Source of the DNA: JAEUIE01 sp047602475
Lineage (GTDB): Bacteria; Planctomycetota; Planctomycetia; Gemmatales; HRBIN36
Assembly (NCBI GenBank): GCA_047602475.1
Contig: JASGHE010000004.1
Coordinates: forward strand, 215,471 to 279,470
Length of the DNA stretch: 64,000 bases
Direction: 5' to 3'
Shown: piece after piece, positions 27,680 through 38,086 of the stretch
Layout of the letters: every line of letters starts with the position of its first letter
How positions within the stretch are numbered: position 1 is the first letter of the stretch
Translations under genes and position numbers: made by a program
The notes under the pieces: generated by a model
Seen by the model: only the letters and a program-made list of their open reading frames with translations
The model's database searches: none
Told to the model about the DNA's origin: nothing

Positions 27680-27807
27680 TAGTCATCACGCTCCGTCGTG
27701 ATGACGTGGGGTGCAATGGCAGACCGCCTACTCAATATTGCATTTAGCTTGGACTAAGGTGATAAGTACACTCCACTGCTGTCATCACGACGGAGCGTGA
27801 TGACTAC
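27679..27807. repeat. Inverted repeat (gtagtcatcacgctccgtcgtgatgac)
   Basis: 27-base arms at about 27679-27705 and 27781-27807, each itself palindromic (gtcatcacg-ctc-cgtcgtgatgac). This nested layout is the same as for other repeats here although the sequence is unrelated to families A-E. Confidence 0.88.
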
Positions 27808-27890
27808 AAACCAGACCATCAACCCGCATTGTGCCAATTCCCCATCCCGGTATAATGCCCCATCGTCTCGATACCGTCCGGGAGTGTTCC

Positions 27891-29381
27891 ATGCCCCGTC
27901 GCAATCTTGTCTGGATCTTTGGCTTCCTCATCATCTCCGTCGGCGCCTGGGCAGCCGCTCAGGGTGGGTTCATTCCGCCCAAAGGCCCGATGCAGTTCAT
28001 CAAGGGCTTCACCTCCGACGCCAAGGATTACGACAACCTTGCCCTCATGATCGATGTCATGCAGCACATTGACATGAACTATGTTCGCCAACTGTCTCCT
28101 ACCGAGCGACGTAAGTTTATCGAAGCAGCCATCAAGGGCGGCCTGAACAGTCTCGACCCTCATTCCAGCTACGTCAATCCGAAGGAATTCACCAACTTCA
28201 AGAAACAGAGCGACGGCAAGTTCGGTGGGATCGGCGTGCAGGTCGTCGTCAATCGGGTCACCAAACGCATCACCATCGTGTCGCCCATTGTGGGCACGCC
28301 CGCCTTCCGGGCCGGCATCAAACCCGGTGATGAGATCGAAGCTATCAACGGCGAGAAGGTCGCAGGCTTCTCCAACGATGAAGTCGTCGAACGCATCTCC
28401 GGTGCCCCGGGCACCGAAGTCAAGCTCACCATCCGCCGGCGAGGCACCGGCCGACGCATGGACCTCACCCTCGTTCGTGAGGAAATTCAGACCGAAGGCA
28501 TTCTGGGTGATAAACGAAATAACGATCAGCACTGGGACTACATGGCTGATCCAGTCAACCACATCGGCTACATCCGCATCGCCTCGTTCGGCGACAACGC
28601 CTTGAAGGAGTTAAACGAAGCACTGAAATCACTCGAAGCACAGGGTGCGCAGGGACTCGTCCTCGATCTCCGCAACAACCCCGGCGGCTCGCTCGAAACC
28701 GCCGTCGCCATGGTCGATCTGCTTCTTGAAGAAGGGGAAATCGTCCGAGTTGAAGGCCGCAACGAGGAACCTCGCATCTACTCCGCCAAGAAAGACGGCA
28801 CCTTTTTCACCGGGGCCAACAGGATACCGATCACGGTTCTGGTCAACGAAGGTTCCGCCTCGGCCAGCGAGATCTTCTCCAGCGCCTTGCAGGATCATCG
28901 CCGGGCTGTCGTCGTCGGCGAACGCAGCTTCGGCAAAGGCAGCGTCCAGAGACTCTACCCGATGGAATCCGGATCGAGCCGGCTGCGATTGACCACCGCC
29001 AAGTACATGCGTCCCAGTGGCAAGAACATCCACAAGTTCCCCGACAGCAAAGAAACCGACGACTGGGGCGTGCGGCCCGACATCGAAGTAAAGATCAGCC
29101 CCACGGAAGAAATCGACTGGCTCCTCGCCCGTCATGACCGGGACATCGTTCGAGATGAGGAAAGCAACCGTCTCGATCAAGCCGAGAAAGCCGCCGCCCT
29201 CTTCGGCCCTTTGAGCATGACCCCCGGTTGGTCCGGTCCCATGGGCATTCTCCCCGGCCTCGCCGACACCGCCACCACCTTCTCAACATTGCCCCGCCCC
29301 ACGAAGCCCTATCAGGACAAAGTCATGGACAAGGCGATGGAGTATTTACGGGAGATGATCAAATCGCCGAGAACGACGTAG
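27891..29381 (+). CDS. S41 family C-terminal processing peptidase
   Basis: A CtpA/Prc-like protease of 496 residues anchored by an N-terminal signal or transmembrane segment (LVWIFGFLIISVGAWAAAQ). A PDZ domain follows (GKFGGIGVQVVVNRVT, AFRAGIKPGDEIEAINGEKV), then the peptidase core with the catalytic Ser in NEGSASASEIFSSALQ and the Lys in ERSFGKGSVQRLYPM. It cleaves proteins from the C-terminus outside the cytoplasm. I chose the ATG at 27891 because gggagtg lies just upstream and the leader begins there. The last 60 residues (GWSGPMGILPGLADTATTF) are a low-complexity tail not seen in typical members. Confidence 0.9.
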   Translation: MPRRNLVWIFGFLIISVGAWAAAQGGFIPPKGPMQFIKGFTSDAKDYDNLALMIDVMQHIDMNYVRQLSPTERRKFIEAAIKGGLNSLDPHSSYVNPKEFTNFKKQSDGKFGGIGVQVVVNRVTKRITIVSPIVGTPAFRAGIKPGDEIEAINGEKVAGFSNDEVVERISGAPGTEVKLTIRRRGTGRRMDLTLVREEIQTEGILGDKRNNDQHWDYMADPVNHIGYIRIASFGDNALKELNEALKSLEAQGAQGLVLDLRNNPGGSLETAVAMVDLLLEEGEIVRVEGRNEEPRIYSAKKDGTFFTGANRIPITVLVNEGSASASEIFSSALQDHRRAVVVGERSFGKGSVQRLYPMESGSSRLRLTTAKYMRPSGKNIHKFPDSKETDDWGVRPDIEVKISPTEEIDWLLARHDRDIVRDEESNRLDQAEKAAALFGPLSMTPGWSGPMGILPGLADTATTFSTLPRPTKPYQDKVMDKAMEYLREMIKSPRTT

Positions 29382-29448
29382 AGGGTTGCATATCTGCACA
29401 TTGTCTAATACATGATCTCTCTTAGAGCAATTTGACAACGCAGGTTTT

Positions 29449-29470
29449 AACCCGTCGAATTCGACGGGTT
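29449..29470. promoter_or_regulatory. Perfect 22-base palindrome upstream of the PIN toxin pair
   Basis: aacccgtcgaattcgacgggtt is identical to its reverse complement with no loop, about 97 bases before the antitoxin start. A perfect palindrome of this size without spacer looks more like a dimeric-repressor operator than a terminator hairpin. A T-tract follows 22 bases later (29494-29503), so a processed 3' structure of the S41 gene cannot be ruled out. Confidence 0.5.
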
Positions 29471-29566
29471 TAAGACGAGACTATACTGAATAGCTTTTTT
29501 TTTGCTACCGAACTAGGCTTGAGAAGTATCGGTTGAGATGAGTAGAATGAACTCTGCGAGGTGCAT

Positions 29567-29788
29567 ATGTCTGTTTCCGAAATGCTCATCGACAAAATCA
29601 AACAACTGAGTCACACCGAACAGGAAAAGGTGCTCAAGTACGTGGAAGGTATGCCCTCGCAACAGACAACTCTATTGGATCGCTTTGCAGATTACCTGCA
29701 CGATATGGACAAACTGCCTTCACAATTACCCGCAGACCTGGCCAAGAATCATGACCACTATCTACATGGCATGCCGAAACGCTCATGA
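29567..29788 (+). CDS. Putative antitoxin of a PIN-domain pair
   Basis: A 73-residue protein; the first 40 residues (MLIDKIKQLSHTEQEKVLKYVEGM) resemble the helical N-terminus of small antitoxin-type proteins, and the C-terminus (LHDMDKLPSQLPADLAKNHDHYLHG) is the sort of extended tail that wraps a PIN toxin. The ATG at 29567 has gagg 5 bases upstream; a GTG at 29561 in the same frame is less likely. Its stop overlaps the start of the PIN gene by 4 bases. Antitoxin role is inferred from this coupling. Lower GC than the chromosome around it. Confidence 0.7.
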   Translation: MSVSEMLIDKIKQLSHTEQEKVLKYVEGMPSQQTTLLDRFADYLHDMDKLPSQLPADLAKNHDHYLHGMPKRS

Positions 29789-30198
29789 GTATCGAAGTTT
29801 TTGCTGATACCCAGTTCTTCATCGCACTGGCGAATCCTCATGACTCCTGGCGTGCGGCGACTTTGTCCGCCATGTCAAAAGTATCGGAAACTATCGTAAC
29901 CACTGAGTTTGTCCTTATGGAAGTCGGCGATGCTTTGTCACGAACAGGCGAGCGGCAAAGATTCAAGGAACTTTTGACCAAGCTGGATAACGAAGCTCAA
30001 GTGATCGTTCTACCCGCATCACACGTCCTCTTTCGAGAAGCTTCTGAGTTACATGCCGCACGACTCGACAAGGAATGGTCTTTAACCGATTGCTCCAGTT
30101 TCATTGTCATGCAGCACCGAGGCATCCAGAAATCGCTCACCGGCGATCATCACTTCACTCAAGCCGGCTTTGAAGTTCTCATCAAACCAAACGATTAA
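29785..30198 (+). CDS. PIN domain ribonuclease toxin (VapC-like)
   Basis: A 137-residue PIN domain with the acidic metal-site residues in place: Asp in FADTQFFIALANPHD, Glu in EFVLMEVGDALSR, Asp in WSLTDCSSFIVMQ, and the fourth in LTGDHHFTQAGFEVLI. Family members cut tRNA or rRNA and are silenced by the upstream antitoxin. Translation is coupled to the antitoxin by an ATGA overlap. The acidic set appears complete, so it should be functional. GC content is lower than in the flanking S41 and purD genes, which fits mobility. Confidence 0.88.
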   Translation: MSIEVFADTQFFIALANPHDSWRAATLSAMSKVSETIVTTEFVLMEVGDALSRTGERQRFKELLTKLDNEAQVIVLPASHVLFREASELHAARLDKEWSLTDCSSFIVMQHRGIQKSLTGDHHFTQAGFEVLIKPND

Positions 30199-30289
30199 CG
30201 CAGTTCTCCACCCTCATCATTTCTTCGACTGGCAAGCCTGCCCACCCTCCATAGCATGAACCCAGACTCGTCATGCAAGAGGTTGCCAC

Positions 30290-31660
30290 GTGAAGGTACT
30301 CGTTATCGGCAAGGGAGGGCGCGAACACGCCCTGGTTTGGAAGCTTACCCAGTCGCCTCGTGTCACTAAGGTCTTCTGTGCGCCGGGAAACGCCGGCACC
30401 GCGCTCGACGCCACCAATCTCGCCATCGAACCCGAAGAGACCGACAAGATCATCCGCTTTTGCAAGAAGGAAGGCGTAGGCCTCGTCGTCATCGGCCCCG
30501 AAGCGCCGCTCGCTGTCGGCATCACCGATGTGCTTCAGAAAGCCGGTCTGCGTGTCTTCGGCCCTACCAAGGCTGCCGCTGAGCTCGAAGCCAGCAAGGT
30601 CTTCGCCAAGGAAGTGATGCGGCATGCCGACATCCCCACAGCTGAGTATCGCTGTTTCGATCACCCCGAACCGGCCCGGCGTTACATCGAAAGCCGCGAC
30701 TTCCCCGTCGTCGTCAAAGCCGATGGCCTGGCGGCAGGCAAAGGGGTGATCGTCTGTTCCAACACCGCCGAAGCCCTCGCCGCCGTCGATCTCATCATGG
30801 TGAAGGAAGCCTTTGGCAAAGCGGGCCGCAAGGTCGTCGTTGAAAAACGACTCGATGGCTACGAAGTCAGCGTCCTCGCCCTCGTCTCCGGTCGTGGCAT
30901 CCTGACACTGCCTTTAACACAAGATCACAAAGCCGCCTTTGATAATGACGAAGGCCCCAACACCGGCGGCATGGGTGCCTACAGCCCCGCCAACTCGGTC
31001 ACACCCGAACAACTTGCTGAAATCGAAAAGACCATCATCATCCCCACCGTGCATGCCATGCGGCGGGGCAGAAAGTCTTTCCGGGGTGTTCTCTTCGTCG
31101 GCGTGATGATGAGTAGCCAGGGTCCCAAGGTACTCGAATACAACGTCCGTTTCGGCGACCCCGAAACACAAGTCATCCTCATGCGGCTCAAGTCTGATCT
31201 GCTCGATCTGCTCGAAGCCGTCGTCGATTCCAACCTCGACAGCTATGATCTGTCCAAGCTCGAATGGGATCCGCGCCCCGCTGTCACCGTCGTACTCGCC
31301 GCCCAAGGGTACCCTAACTCGAGCAGCAAGGGCAAGCTCATCACCGGCCTCGAAGCAGTCGCCAAGGAGAAAGACGTTAAAGTCTTTCACGCCGGCACCA
31401 AGCTCGTGGATAAACGGGTACTCACCGATGGCGGCCGCATCCTGAACGTCACCGCTCTCGGCGATACCCTCGCCGAGGCCCGGGAGAAAGCCTACAGCGT
31501 CATCCCAAAGCTCGAATACCAGGGCATGTTCTTCCGCAAGGACATCGCCGCCAAGGCCATCACCGATCAAATCGTGAAGAAAAAGAAGAAAGCGAAGGCG
31601 AAAGCAAAAGAAGCAGCAGCGGTTGCCGAAGAAGCTAAGACCACTGAGGAAACATCATGA
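30290..31660 (+). CDS. purD: Phosphoribosylamine-glycine ligase
   Basis: Joins phosphoribosylamine and glycine with ATP in step two of purine synthesis. The N-terminal motif is MKVLVIGKGGREHALVWKL, the ATP-grasp fold shows VVVKADGLAAGKGVIV, NTGGMGAYSPANSVTPEQL and FRGVLFVGVMMS, and the metal site is in EYNVRFGDPETQVIL. A GTG start with aagagg 10 bases upstream gives the correct N-terminus. At 456 residues it is about 30 longer than usual because of a Lys/Ala/Glu-rich tail (starting VKKKKKAKAKAKEAA) that probably is disordered. The stop overlaps the next gene by 4 bases. Confidence 0.95.
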   Translation: MKVLVIGKGGREHALVWKLTQSPRVTKVFCAPGNAGTALDATNLAIEPEETDKIIRFCKKEGVGLVVIGPEAPLAVGITDVLQKAGLRVFGPTKAAAELEASKVFAKEVMRHADIPTAEYRCFDHPEPARRYIESRDFPVVVKADGLAAGKGVIVCSNTAEALAAVDLIMVKEAFGKAGRKVVVEKRLDGYEVSVLALVSGRGILTLPLTQDHKAAFDNDEGPNTGGMGAYSPANSVTPEQLAEIEKTIIIPTVHAMRRGRKSFRGVLFVGVMMSSQGPKVLEYNVRFGDPETQVILMRLKSDLLDLLEAVVDSNLDSYDLSKLEWDPRPAVTVVLAAQGYPNSSSKGKLITGLEAVAKEKDVKVFHAGTKLVDKRVLTDGGRILNVTALGDTLAEAREKAYSVIPKLEYQGMFFRKDIAAKAITDQIVKKKKKAKAKAKEAAAVAEEAKTTEETS

Positions 31661-32043
31661 TCATGGTGATGCCGCTGGGTATGGGCAAGCTGGGCCTCAA
31701 GCCGGTCAGTTCCGAACCTGACTATAAGGACGATCCATCCCTGCCACTCGAAGAACGCATCACCAACGTCATCAAGACCGTCTTCGACCCCGAAATCCCG
31801 GTCAACATCTTCGAACTCGGGCTGATCTACAACATCAAAATTAACGACGACAAAGATGTTCACATCGACATGACGCTAACTTCCCCCGCCTGCCCCGTCG
31901 CCGGCTCGATGCCGCGCTCGGTGGAGGAAAAGGTCGCCGCCCTGCCCGGGGTGAAGTCAGCGAAAGTCGAACTCGTCTGGGACCCGCCCTGGACACAAGA
32001 ACGAATGTCCGAAGCAGCCAAGCTGGAGCTGGGGTTCTTTTAG
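31657..32043 (+). CDS. Iron-sulfur cluster assembly factor (SufT/MIP18, DUF59 family)
   Basis: A 128-residue single-domain protein. The DUF59 signature VFDPEIPVNIFELGLIYNI is followed by the Cys-containing motif LTSPACPVAGSMPRSVEEKV and the end VWDPPWTQERMSEAAK. SufT-like proteins help mature Fe-S enzymes, especially under iron or oxygen stress. The ATGA overlap with purD means translational coupling; PurD itself has no Fe-S cluster, so the pairing may only be transcriptional. It is normally found next to sufBCDS, which are not in this window. Confidence 0.88.
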   Translation: MIMVMPLGMGKLGLKPVSSEPDYKDDPSLPLEERITNVIKTVFDPEIPVNIFELGLIYNIKINDDKDVHIDMTLTSPACPVAGSMPRSVEEKVAALPGVKSAKVELVWDPPWTQERMSEAAKLELGFF

Positions 32044-32052
32044 GGTCTGCTG

Positions 32053-32246
32053 TCTGGTTCTCCCCCTTACCAAGGGGGAGTTAGAGGGGGTTCTTCTCCG
32101 GTGGCCTCGACCCCACCCAACCTCCCCTTGGCAAGGGGAGGAGCAAGGTCTGGTTCTCCCCCTTACCAAGGGGGAGTTAGAGGGGGTTCTTCCTACGGTG
32201 GCCTCAACCCCACCCAACCTCCCCTTGGTAAGGGGAGGAGCAAGAC
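32053..32246. repeat. Family C repeat, tandem array of two units
   Basis: Unit one (about 32053-32145) and unit two (about 32151-32246) each read tctggttctcccccttaccaa...ttagagggggttctt, then a spacer with ggtggcctc, then accccacccaacctcccctt. The two units are nearly identical and each is internally inverted. This is the only family C locus in tandem form; copy number may vary. Confidence 0.88.
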
Positions 32247-32278
32247 AATACACGGCTAACACAACACAGGAGCAAGCC

Positions 32279-34105
<1,827 letters not shown>

Positions 34106-34127
34106 CGTGTTGCGTGTGTGCTGTAAT

Positions 34128-34168
34128 CCGTGGCAGGGGGTCAACGGTACTCCGTTGCCCCCTGCGGA
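34128..34168. repeat. Family E hairpin
   Basis: cgtggcagggggtcaacg-GTACTC-cgttgccccctgcgg: a stem of about 14 pairs around a GTACTC loop, with one bulge. It lies between two alpha/beta-hydrolase genes. Confidence 0.85.
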
Positions 34169-34211
34169 TGTGCAAGACCACAACACCCTCAACAACTGTG
34201 GAGTTCCACCC

Positions 34212-35048
34212 ATGAGCATGATCACCACCCGAGACGGCGCCCATATCCATGTCAAGGACTGGGGCAGCGGACAGGCCATTGTCTTCAGCCACGGCTGGCC
34301 CCTGAGCACCGACGACTGGGATGCCCAGATGATGTATTTCGCCTCCCGCGGGTTCCGCTGCATCGCCCATGATCGCCGTGGTCACGGCCGATCTACCCAG
34401 ACCTGGCATGGCAACGAGATGGATACCTACGCCGACGATCTCATGGAAGTGACTGAGAAGCTCGATCTCCGGCACGCCATCCACGTCGGCCATTCGACCG
34501 GTGGCGGCGAAGTGGCTCGCTACATCGGTCGACATGGGCAGGATCGCGCCAAGGGCCGCATCGGCAAGGCTGTACTGATCGGTGCCGTGCCGCCAATCAT
34601 GTTGAAATCCACCAACAATCCCGTGGGGCTGCCCATGGAAGTCTTCGATGGCTTCCGCGCGGCCCTTCTGGCGGATCGCGCTCAGTTCTTCAGGGAAGTC
34701 CCTGCCGGGCCGTTCTACGGCTTCAACCGCCCCGGAGCGAAAGTCTCTCAGGGCCTGATCGACAACTGGTGGCGGCAAGGCATGATGGCCGGCGTGAAGG
34801 CCACTCACGATTGCATCAAGGCCTTCTCCGAGACCGACTTTACCGAGGATCTGAAGAAATTCGACGTGCCGACATTGATCATGCACGGCGATGATGATCA
34901 GGTCGTCCCCATCGCCGGCTCGGCCATGCTCTCCAGTAAGCTGGTGAAAGGGGCGACGCTCAAGGTCTACCCAGGGCTGCCTCATGGCATGTGTTCCACA
35001 CACCACGAAATCATCAACGCCGATTTGCTGGCCTTCTTCAAGTCGTAG
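34212..35048 (+). CDS. Alpha/beta hydrolase, non-heme chloroperoxidase/arylesterase type
   Basis: A 278-residue protein with the complete triad: Ser in HVGHSTGGGEVARYIGRHG, Asp in LIMHGDDDQVVPI and His in YPGLPHGMCSTH. The oxyanion motif HGWPLSTDDWD and the segment FDGFRAALLADRAQFF are characteristic of the cofactor-free haloperoxidase/perhydrolase group, which mainly act as esterases in vivo. The ATG at 34212 is preferred; the reading frame is open upstream through the family E hairpin. It is cytoplasmic (no signal peptide) and 13 bases from the M48 gene downstream. Confidence 0.92.
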   Translation: MSMITTRDGAHIHVKDWGSGQAIVFSHGWPLSTDDWDAQMMYFASRGFRCIAHDRRGHGRSTQTWHGNEMDTYADDLMEVTEKLDLRHAIHVGHSTGGGEVARYIGRHGQDRAKGRIGKAVLIGAVPPIMLKSTNNPVGLPMEVFDGFRAALLADRAQFFREVPAGPFYGFNRPGAKVSQGLIDNWWRQGMMAGVKATHDCIKAFSETDFTEDLKKFDVPTLIMHGDDDQVVPIAGSAMLSSKLVKGATLKVYPGLPHGMCSTHHEIINADLLAFFKS

Positions 35049-35061
35049 TGCATGACCGACG

Positions 35062-36423
35062 ATGCGCCTCATCCTCTTCCTCATCCTGGCCATCGTCTTC
35101 TTCGCTCCGCTGGGCGAAACGGGGCCGGTCGATGTGACACGGGCGGTCGTTCTCACCAGCTTCGTCCTGCTGCTGATGGGGCTGACCGCTGAACTTCCCT
35201 CTACGTACCTCGTCCACTGCATCTACCAGCACCCCGAGCGCCGCTACGAATGGGCGAAGCTTCTGCGCCATCTCCGTAGGCTGCACCTCGGCGTCGCCAT
35301 CGGCATGTACTTCACCACGCTCCTCTTCTGCGGTTGGCCCACCGTCGTCCGCAAGCACTGGCATCTCAATCAAATGCTGTTCGTCGATGAGGTCTTTATC
35401 CTCCTACCCTTCGTGCTTGGGCTGATCTTCTCCTGGTCGAGCTTCTACCGGGTCGAACGGGCACTGCATCAGACCGGCGACTGGGCTGCTCTCGAACCAA
35501 TGCCGACTCTTGGCGAGTTCCTCAAGACCATCTCTCGCTATCATCTCGGCCTGTTGCTCGAACCGCTGCTCGTCTTCGCCGCCATTCAGGGGGCGTTCCA
35601 GGGCTACGATGCCGGCTGGCCCTGGTGGGGCGTGCTACTCTTCGGTCTAGTCAGCCTCCTAGCCATCGCCTGGTTCCTGCCCTGGGTGTGGATACGAGCC
35701 TGGGACACCCACCCGATCCCGGACGGCCCCCGGCGTGACCTACTAATCCAGCTCTGCACCCGCCTCGGCTACCGCCTCACCGATCTCCTCGTCTGGAACA
35801 CCGGCAGCCAACAGGCGATGGCGATGATCCTGGGCTATCTGCCCCGACCTCGCTTCGTCATCTTCAGCGATCTGCTCCTCGATCAACTCAGCGATGATGA
35901 ACTGTGTGCCATTCTCGCTCATGAACTCGGCCATCTCCGCTATCGTCATCTCTGGGTGCTTCTCGTGTACACACTACTGAGTCTGCTCTTCTGGACGCTC
36001 GCCTGTTGGATGCTGACCCAGGCTGTGCGATCTGCCTCGTTCACCGATCAGATACTCCTGCAACTGGCACTCTTCTCCAGCATGATCCTCTATGTTCGCC
36101 TGACGCTCTGTGAGGTCTCCCGGCTGCTGGAGCGCGAGGCCGACCTGATGGCCTGCACCATTTGGCACGATAAATCCCCATCGTTCGGTTTGTCGGTCTA
36201 CGCCGGCGCCCTGCACCGTGTCGCCCAGCTTAACGGTGAATCGCCCGATCACGTCGGCTGGATGCATGGCAGCGTCACCCAACGGCTCGAGTTCCTGCAA
36301 ACCGTGACCGACGACCCCTACGCTCAAGAGCAGTTTCTCCGCCGCATGCTCTGGCTCAAGACCGGCCTCGTCGCTGCGCTCTTGTCATTAAGCCTCTGGG
36401 TATGGTACATGTGGCAACGGTAA
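35062..36423 (+). CDS. M48 family membrane metallopeptidase
   Basis: 453 residues with about six or seven hydrophobic segments (LILFLILAIVFFAPL, AVVLTSFVLLLMGLTA, LLVYTLLSLLFWTLACWML). The zinc motif HELGH is at residues 287-291 (ILAHELGHLRYRH), and the third ligand Glu follows in RLLEREADLMAC. It belongs to the Ste24/HtpX-like M48 group that degrades or processes membrane proteins. The segment EYDRVERALHQTG-like loop (FYRVERALHQTG) and the FVIFSDLLLDQLSDDELCA preceding the zinc site are typical. A HEXXH enzyme directly downstream of a cytosolic hydrolase; no functional link is evident. Confidence 0.88.
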   Translation: MRLILFLILAIVFFAPLGETGPVDVTRAVVLTSFVLLLMGLTAELPSTYLVHCIYQHPERRYEWAKLLRHLRRLHLGVAIGMYFTTLLFCGWPTVVRKHWHLNQMLFVDEVFILLPFVLGLIFSWSSFYRVERALHQTGDWAALEPMPTLGEFLKTISRYHLGLLLEPLLVFAAIQGAFQGYDAGWPWWGVLLFGLVSLLAIAWFLPWVWIRAWDTHPIPDGPRRDLLIQLCTRLGYRLTDLLVWNTGSQQAMAMILGYLPRPRFVIFSDLLLDQLSDDELCAILAHELGHLRYRHLWVLLVYTLLSLLFWTLACWMLTQAVRSASFTDQILLQLALFSSMILYVRLTLCEVSRLLEREADLMACTIWHDKSPSFGLSVYAGALHRVAQLNGESPDHVGWMHGSVTQRLEFLQTVTDDPYAQEQFLRRMLWLKTGLVAALLSLSLWVWYMWQR

Positions 36424-36425
36424 CT

Positions 36426-36500
36426 ATACCAGCCCGCAGCGCTAGCAAGGGAACGCATGCAATCGCAAGCCCCTCCCTTGCTAGCGCTGCGGGCTGGTAT
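36426..36500. repeat. Family A inverted repeat, copy 4
   Basis: Perfect 26-base arms (ataccagcccgcagcgctag... and its inverse) at 36426-36451 and 36475-36500. The arm sequence differs from copies 1-3, but the loop aacgcatgcaatcgcaagc keeps the family signature. It starts 3 bases after the M48 stop. Confidence 0.9.
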
Positions 36501-36512
36501 CAACCCTCACGG

Positions 36513-36800
36513 ATGAACCCCCACATGAAATGGATTCTCGGTCTCCTCATCATCTACCTCATCATGAGCATCGTCACCATCGTGGTCTATTCCATCGATA
36601 AAGACGCTGCCCAGAGGAAACGTCGACGTATCAGCGAACACACGCTACAGATGCTCGCCCTCGCCTGCGGCTGGCCCGGCGCCTTCATGGCTCAACAATG
36701 GCTCCGCCACAAGACTCAGAAGCGGTCTTTCCTTGTGATGTGCTGCGTAATGGCTGCGGTCAACGTGTTGATCGTAGGAACCGTCGTCTACCTTGTATAA
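36513..36800 (+). CDS. DUF1294-like small membrane protein
   Basis: A 95-residue protein with two clear transmembrane helices (KWILGLLIIYLIMSIVTIVV and FLVMCCVMAAVNVLIVGTV). Between them lies the DUF1294 signature: DKDAAQRKRRRISEHTLQML, then ALACGWPGAFMAQQWLRHKT. The family is widespread, often fused to a cold-shock domain, and of unknown function. The ATG at 36513 starts right after the family A hairpin; the frame upstream is repeat sequence and not coding. Confidence 0.85.
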   Translation: MNPHMKWILGLLIIYLIMSIVTIVVYSIDKDAAQRKRRRISEHTLQMLALACGWPGAFMAQQWLRHKTQKRSFLVMCCVMAAVNVLIVGTVVYLV

Positions 36801-36808
36801 TGAGTCTG

Positions 36809-37045
36809 GCTCCCTCTCCCTCCTGGGGAGAGGGTTGGGGTGAGGGGTTCCTAAATCGAGCCCACCCCGGCTTGTACGGCTCCCTCTCCCTCCTGGGGAG
36901 AGGGGTGGGGTGAGGGGCTCCTGGATCGAGTTCACCCCTGTTGGGTTTGGGAACGAGGCCGCGAAGGATCAACATCCCCAATCGGAAGAGTCGATCAAGA
37001 AGCCCCTCACCCCCGGCCCCTCTCCCCAGGAGGGAGAGGGGAGAC
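36809..37045. repeat. Family D cluster (ggagaggg/gtgagggg type), three copies
   Basis: Two direct copies (ctccctctccctcctgggga at about 36809 and 36879, each followed by gttggggtgaggggttcct or a variant) and one inverted copy at 37000-37040 (gcccctcacccccggcccct). The first and third can pair over about 200 bases. The gap between the genes at 36800 and 37077 holds only this cluster. Confidence 0.88.
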
Positions 37046-37076
37046 AGAAGCAAACAGTATCATCTCAGGTGCCATC

Positions 37077-37940
37077 ATGCTCTTCCTCCTCCTGCTCCTC
37101 ACCCCCCTCCATGCCGATGACATCAAACTGCAATGGCAGTTCAAGCAAGGCGACACCTTCAATCAGGAATCTCGCAGCCAGCTCAACCAGACCGTCAAGG
37201 TGGGCGACAAGGAGTTCAAACAGGACCTCGTCCACACCACGCTGGTGAAATACACCGTCAGCGAAGTGACGCCCACCGGCATCACCCTCGAACAGCAGAT
37301 CGAATCGATGAAAGCAACCGCCCCCGATGGCCAACCTTCGCCCGGCAACAATGCGGTGTTGAACCAGTTGCAAGGCTCCATCCTCAAAGCCAAGCTCGCA
37401 CCCGATCTTCAGGTCAAAGAACTCGAAGGCTACGACGAAATCCTCAAACGACTCGCCGGCGATGATCCCAGTGTCCAGCGAGTAGCCAAAGCCCTGCTTT
37501 CCGAAGAACAGCTCAAGAACGCCATCAGCCATTCGCTCGGCTTCGTTCCTCAGAAGGCAACCGCACCCGGAGCGACCTGGAACCGCGAAATGACCATTGC
37601 ACTCGGCCCGCTCGGCAGCGTCCGCATCGGCCAGGCGTTCAAGTTCGAGGGCATGGAAACGGTCGATGGCGTTTCGCTCGCCAAGATCACCTTCCAGCCC
37701 ACTGTCGCCTACACCGCTCCCAAGCCCGATGCAGCCAACCCGGAACTCAGCATCACGAAGGGTGATATCAAACTCAAAGAAGGCTCCGGCGTCGTCTACT
37801 TCGACCCCGCCGCCGGCCGTCTGCATCATTCCACCCTAAAACTCACCCTCACCGGCGACCTCACTGCCAAGATCAGCGGTAAGGAAATCCCTCTCACTTT
37901 CGATCAAACGCAAACCATCGACGTGCGAATGAAGAAGTAA
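37077..37940 (+). CDS. DUF6263-like secreted protein
   Basis: 287 residues with a short signal peptide (MLFLLLLLTPLHA) and a beta-rich mature part: LQWQFKQGDTFNQESRSQL, TLVKYTVSEVTPTGITLEQ, then a helical insert (YDEILKRLAGDDPSVQRVAK) and a second beta half ending in IPLTFDQTQTIDVRMK. This matches the layout of the DUF6263 family, common in planctomycetes and of unknown function, presumably a periplasmic or outer-membrane-associated lipid-handling or structural protein (inference). No lipobox Cys is present. It is flanked on both sides by family D repeats. Confidence 0.75.
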   Translation: MLFLLLLLTPLHADDIKLQWQFKQGDTFNQESRSQLNQTVKVGDKEFKQDLVHTTLVKYTVSEVTPTGITLEQQIESMKATAPDGQPSPGNNAVLNQLQGSILKAKLAPDLQVKELEGYDEILKRLAGDDPSVQRVAKALLSEEQLKNAISHSLGFVPQKATAPGATWNREMTIALGPLGSVRIGQAFKFEGMETVDGVSLAKITFQPTVAYTAPKPDAANPELSITKGDIKLKEGSGVVYFDPAAGRLHHSTLKLTLTGDLTAKISGKEIPLTFDQTQTIDVRMKK

Positions 37941-37949
37941 GATGGTCTT

Positions 37950-37992
37950 TCTCCCCTCTCCCCCGGAGGGAGAGGGGCCGGGGGTGAGGGGG
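37950..37992. repeat. Family D repeat
   Basis: ctcccctctcccccggaggg followed by agaggggccgggggtgaggg; a hairpin forms from ccctctcccccggagggagagg. It lies 10 bases after the stop of the DUF6263-like gene. Confidence 0.82.
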
Positions 37993-38086
37993 TACCGGGT
38001 GAAGAAACTACCTGGTATCTCGGTAACAGTGTTCTGGTACAATGAGACTACACTCAGCACTCAGGACTCAGCATTCAGGACTAACC

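Noticed and set aside
29449..29503. Palindrome plus T-tract as a terminator of the S41 gene
   Set aside because: The T-tract is 22 bases away from the stem and the palindrome has no loop, so a standard intrinsic terminator is unlikely; kept as a possible operator.
36809..37045. Possible CRISPR-like direct repeats (ctccctctccctcctgggga)
   Set aside because: Only two direct copies plus one inverted copy with irregular spacing; same motif occurs alone elsewhere.
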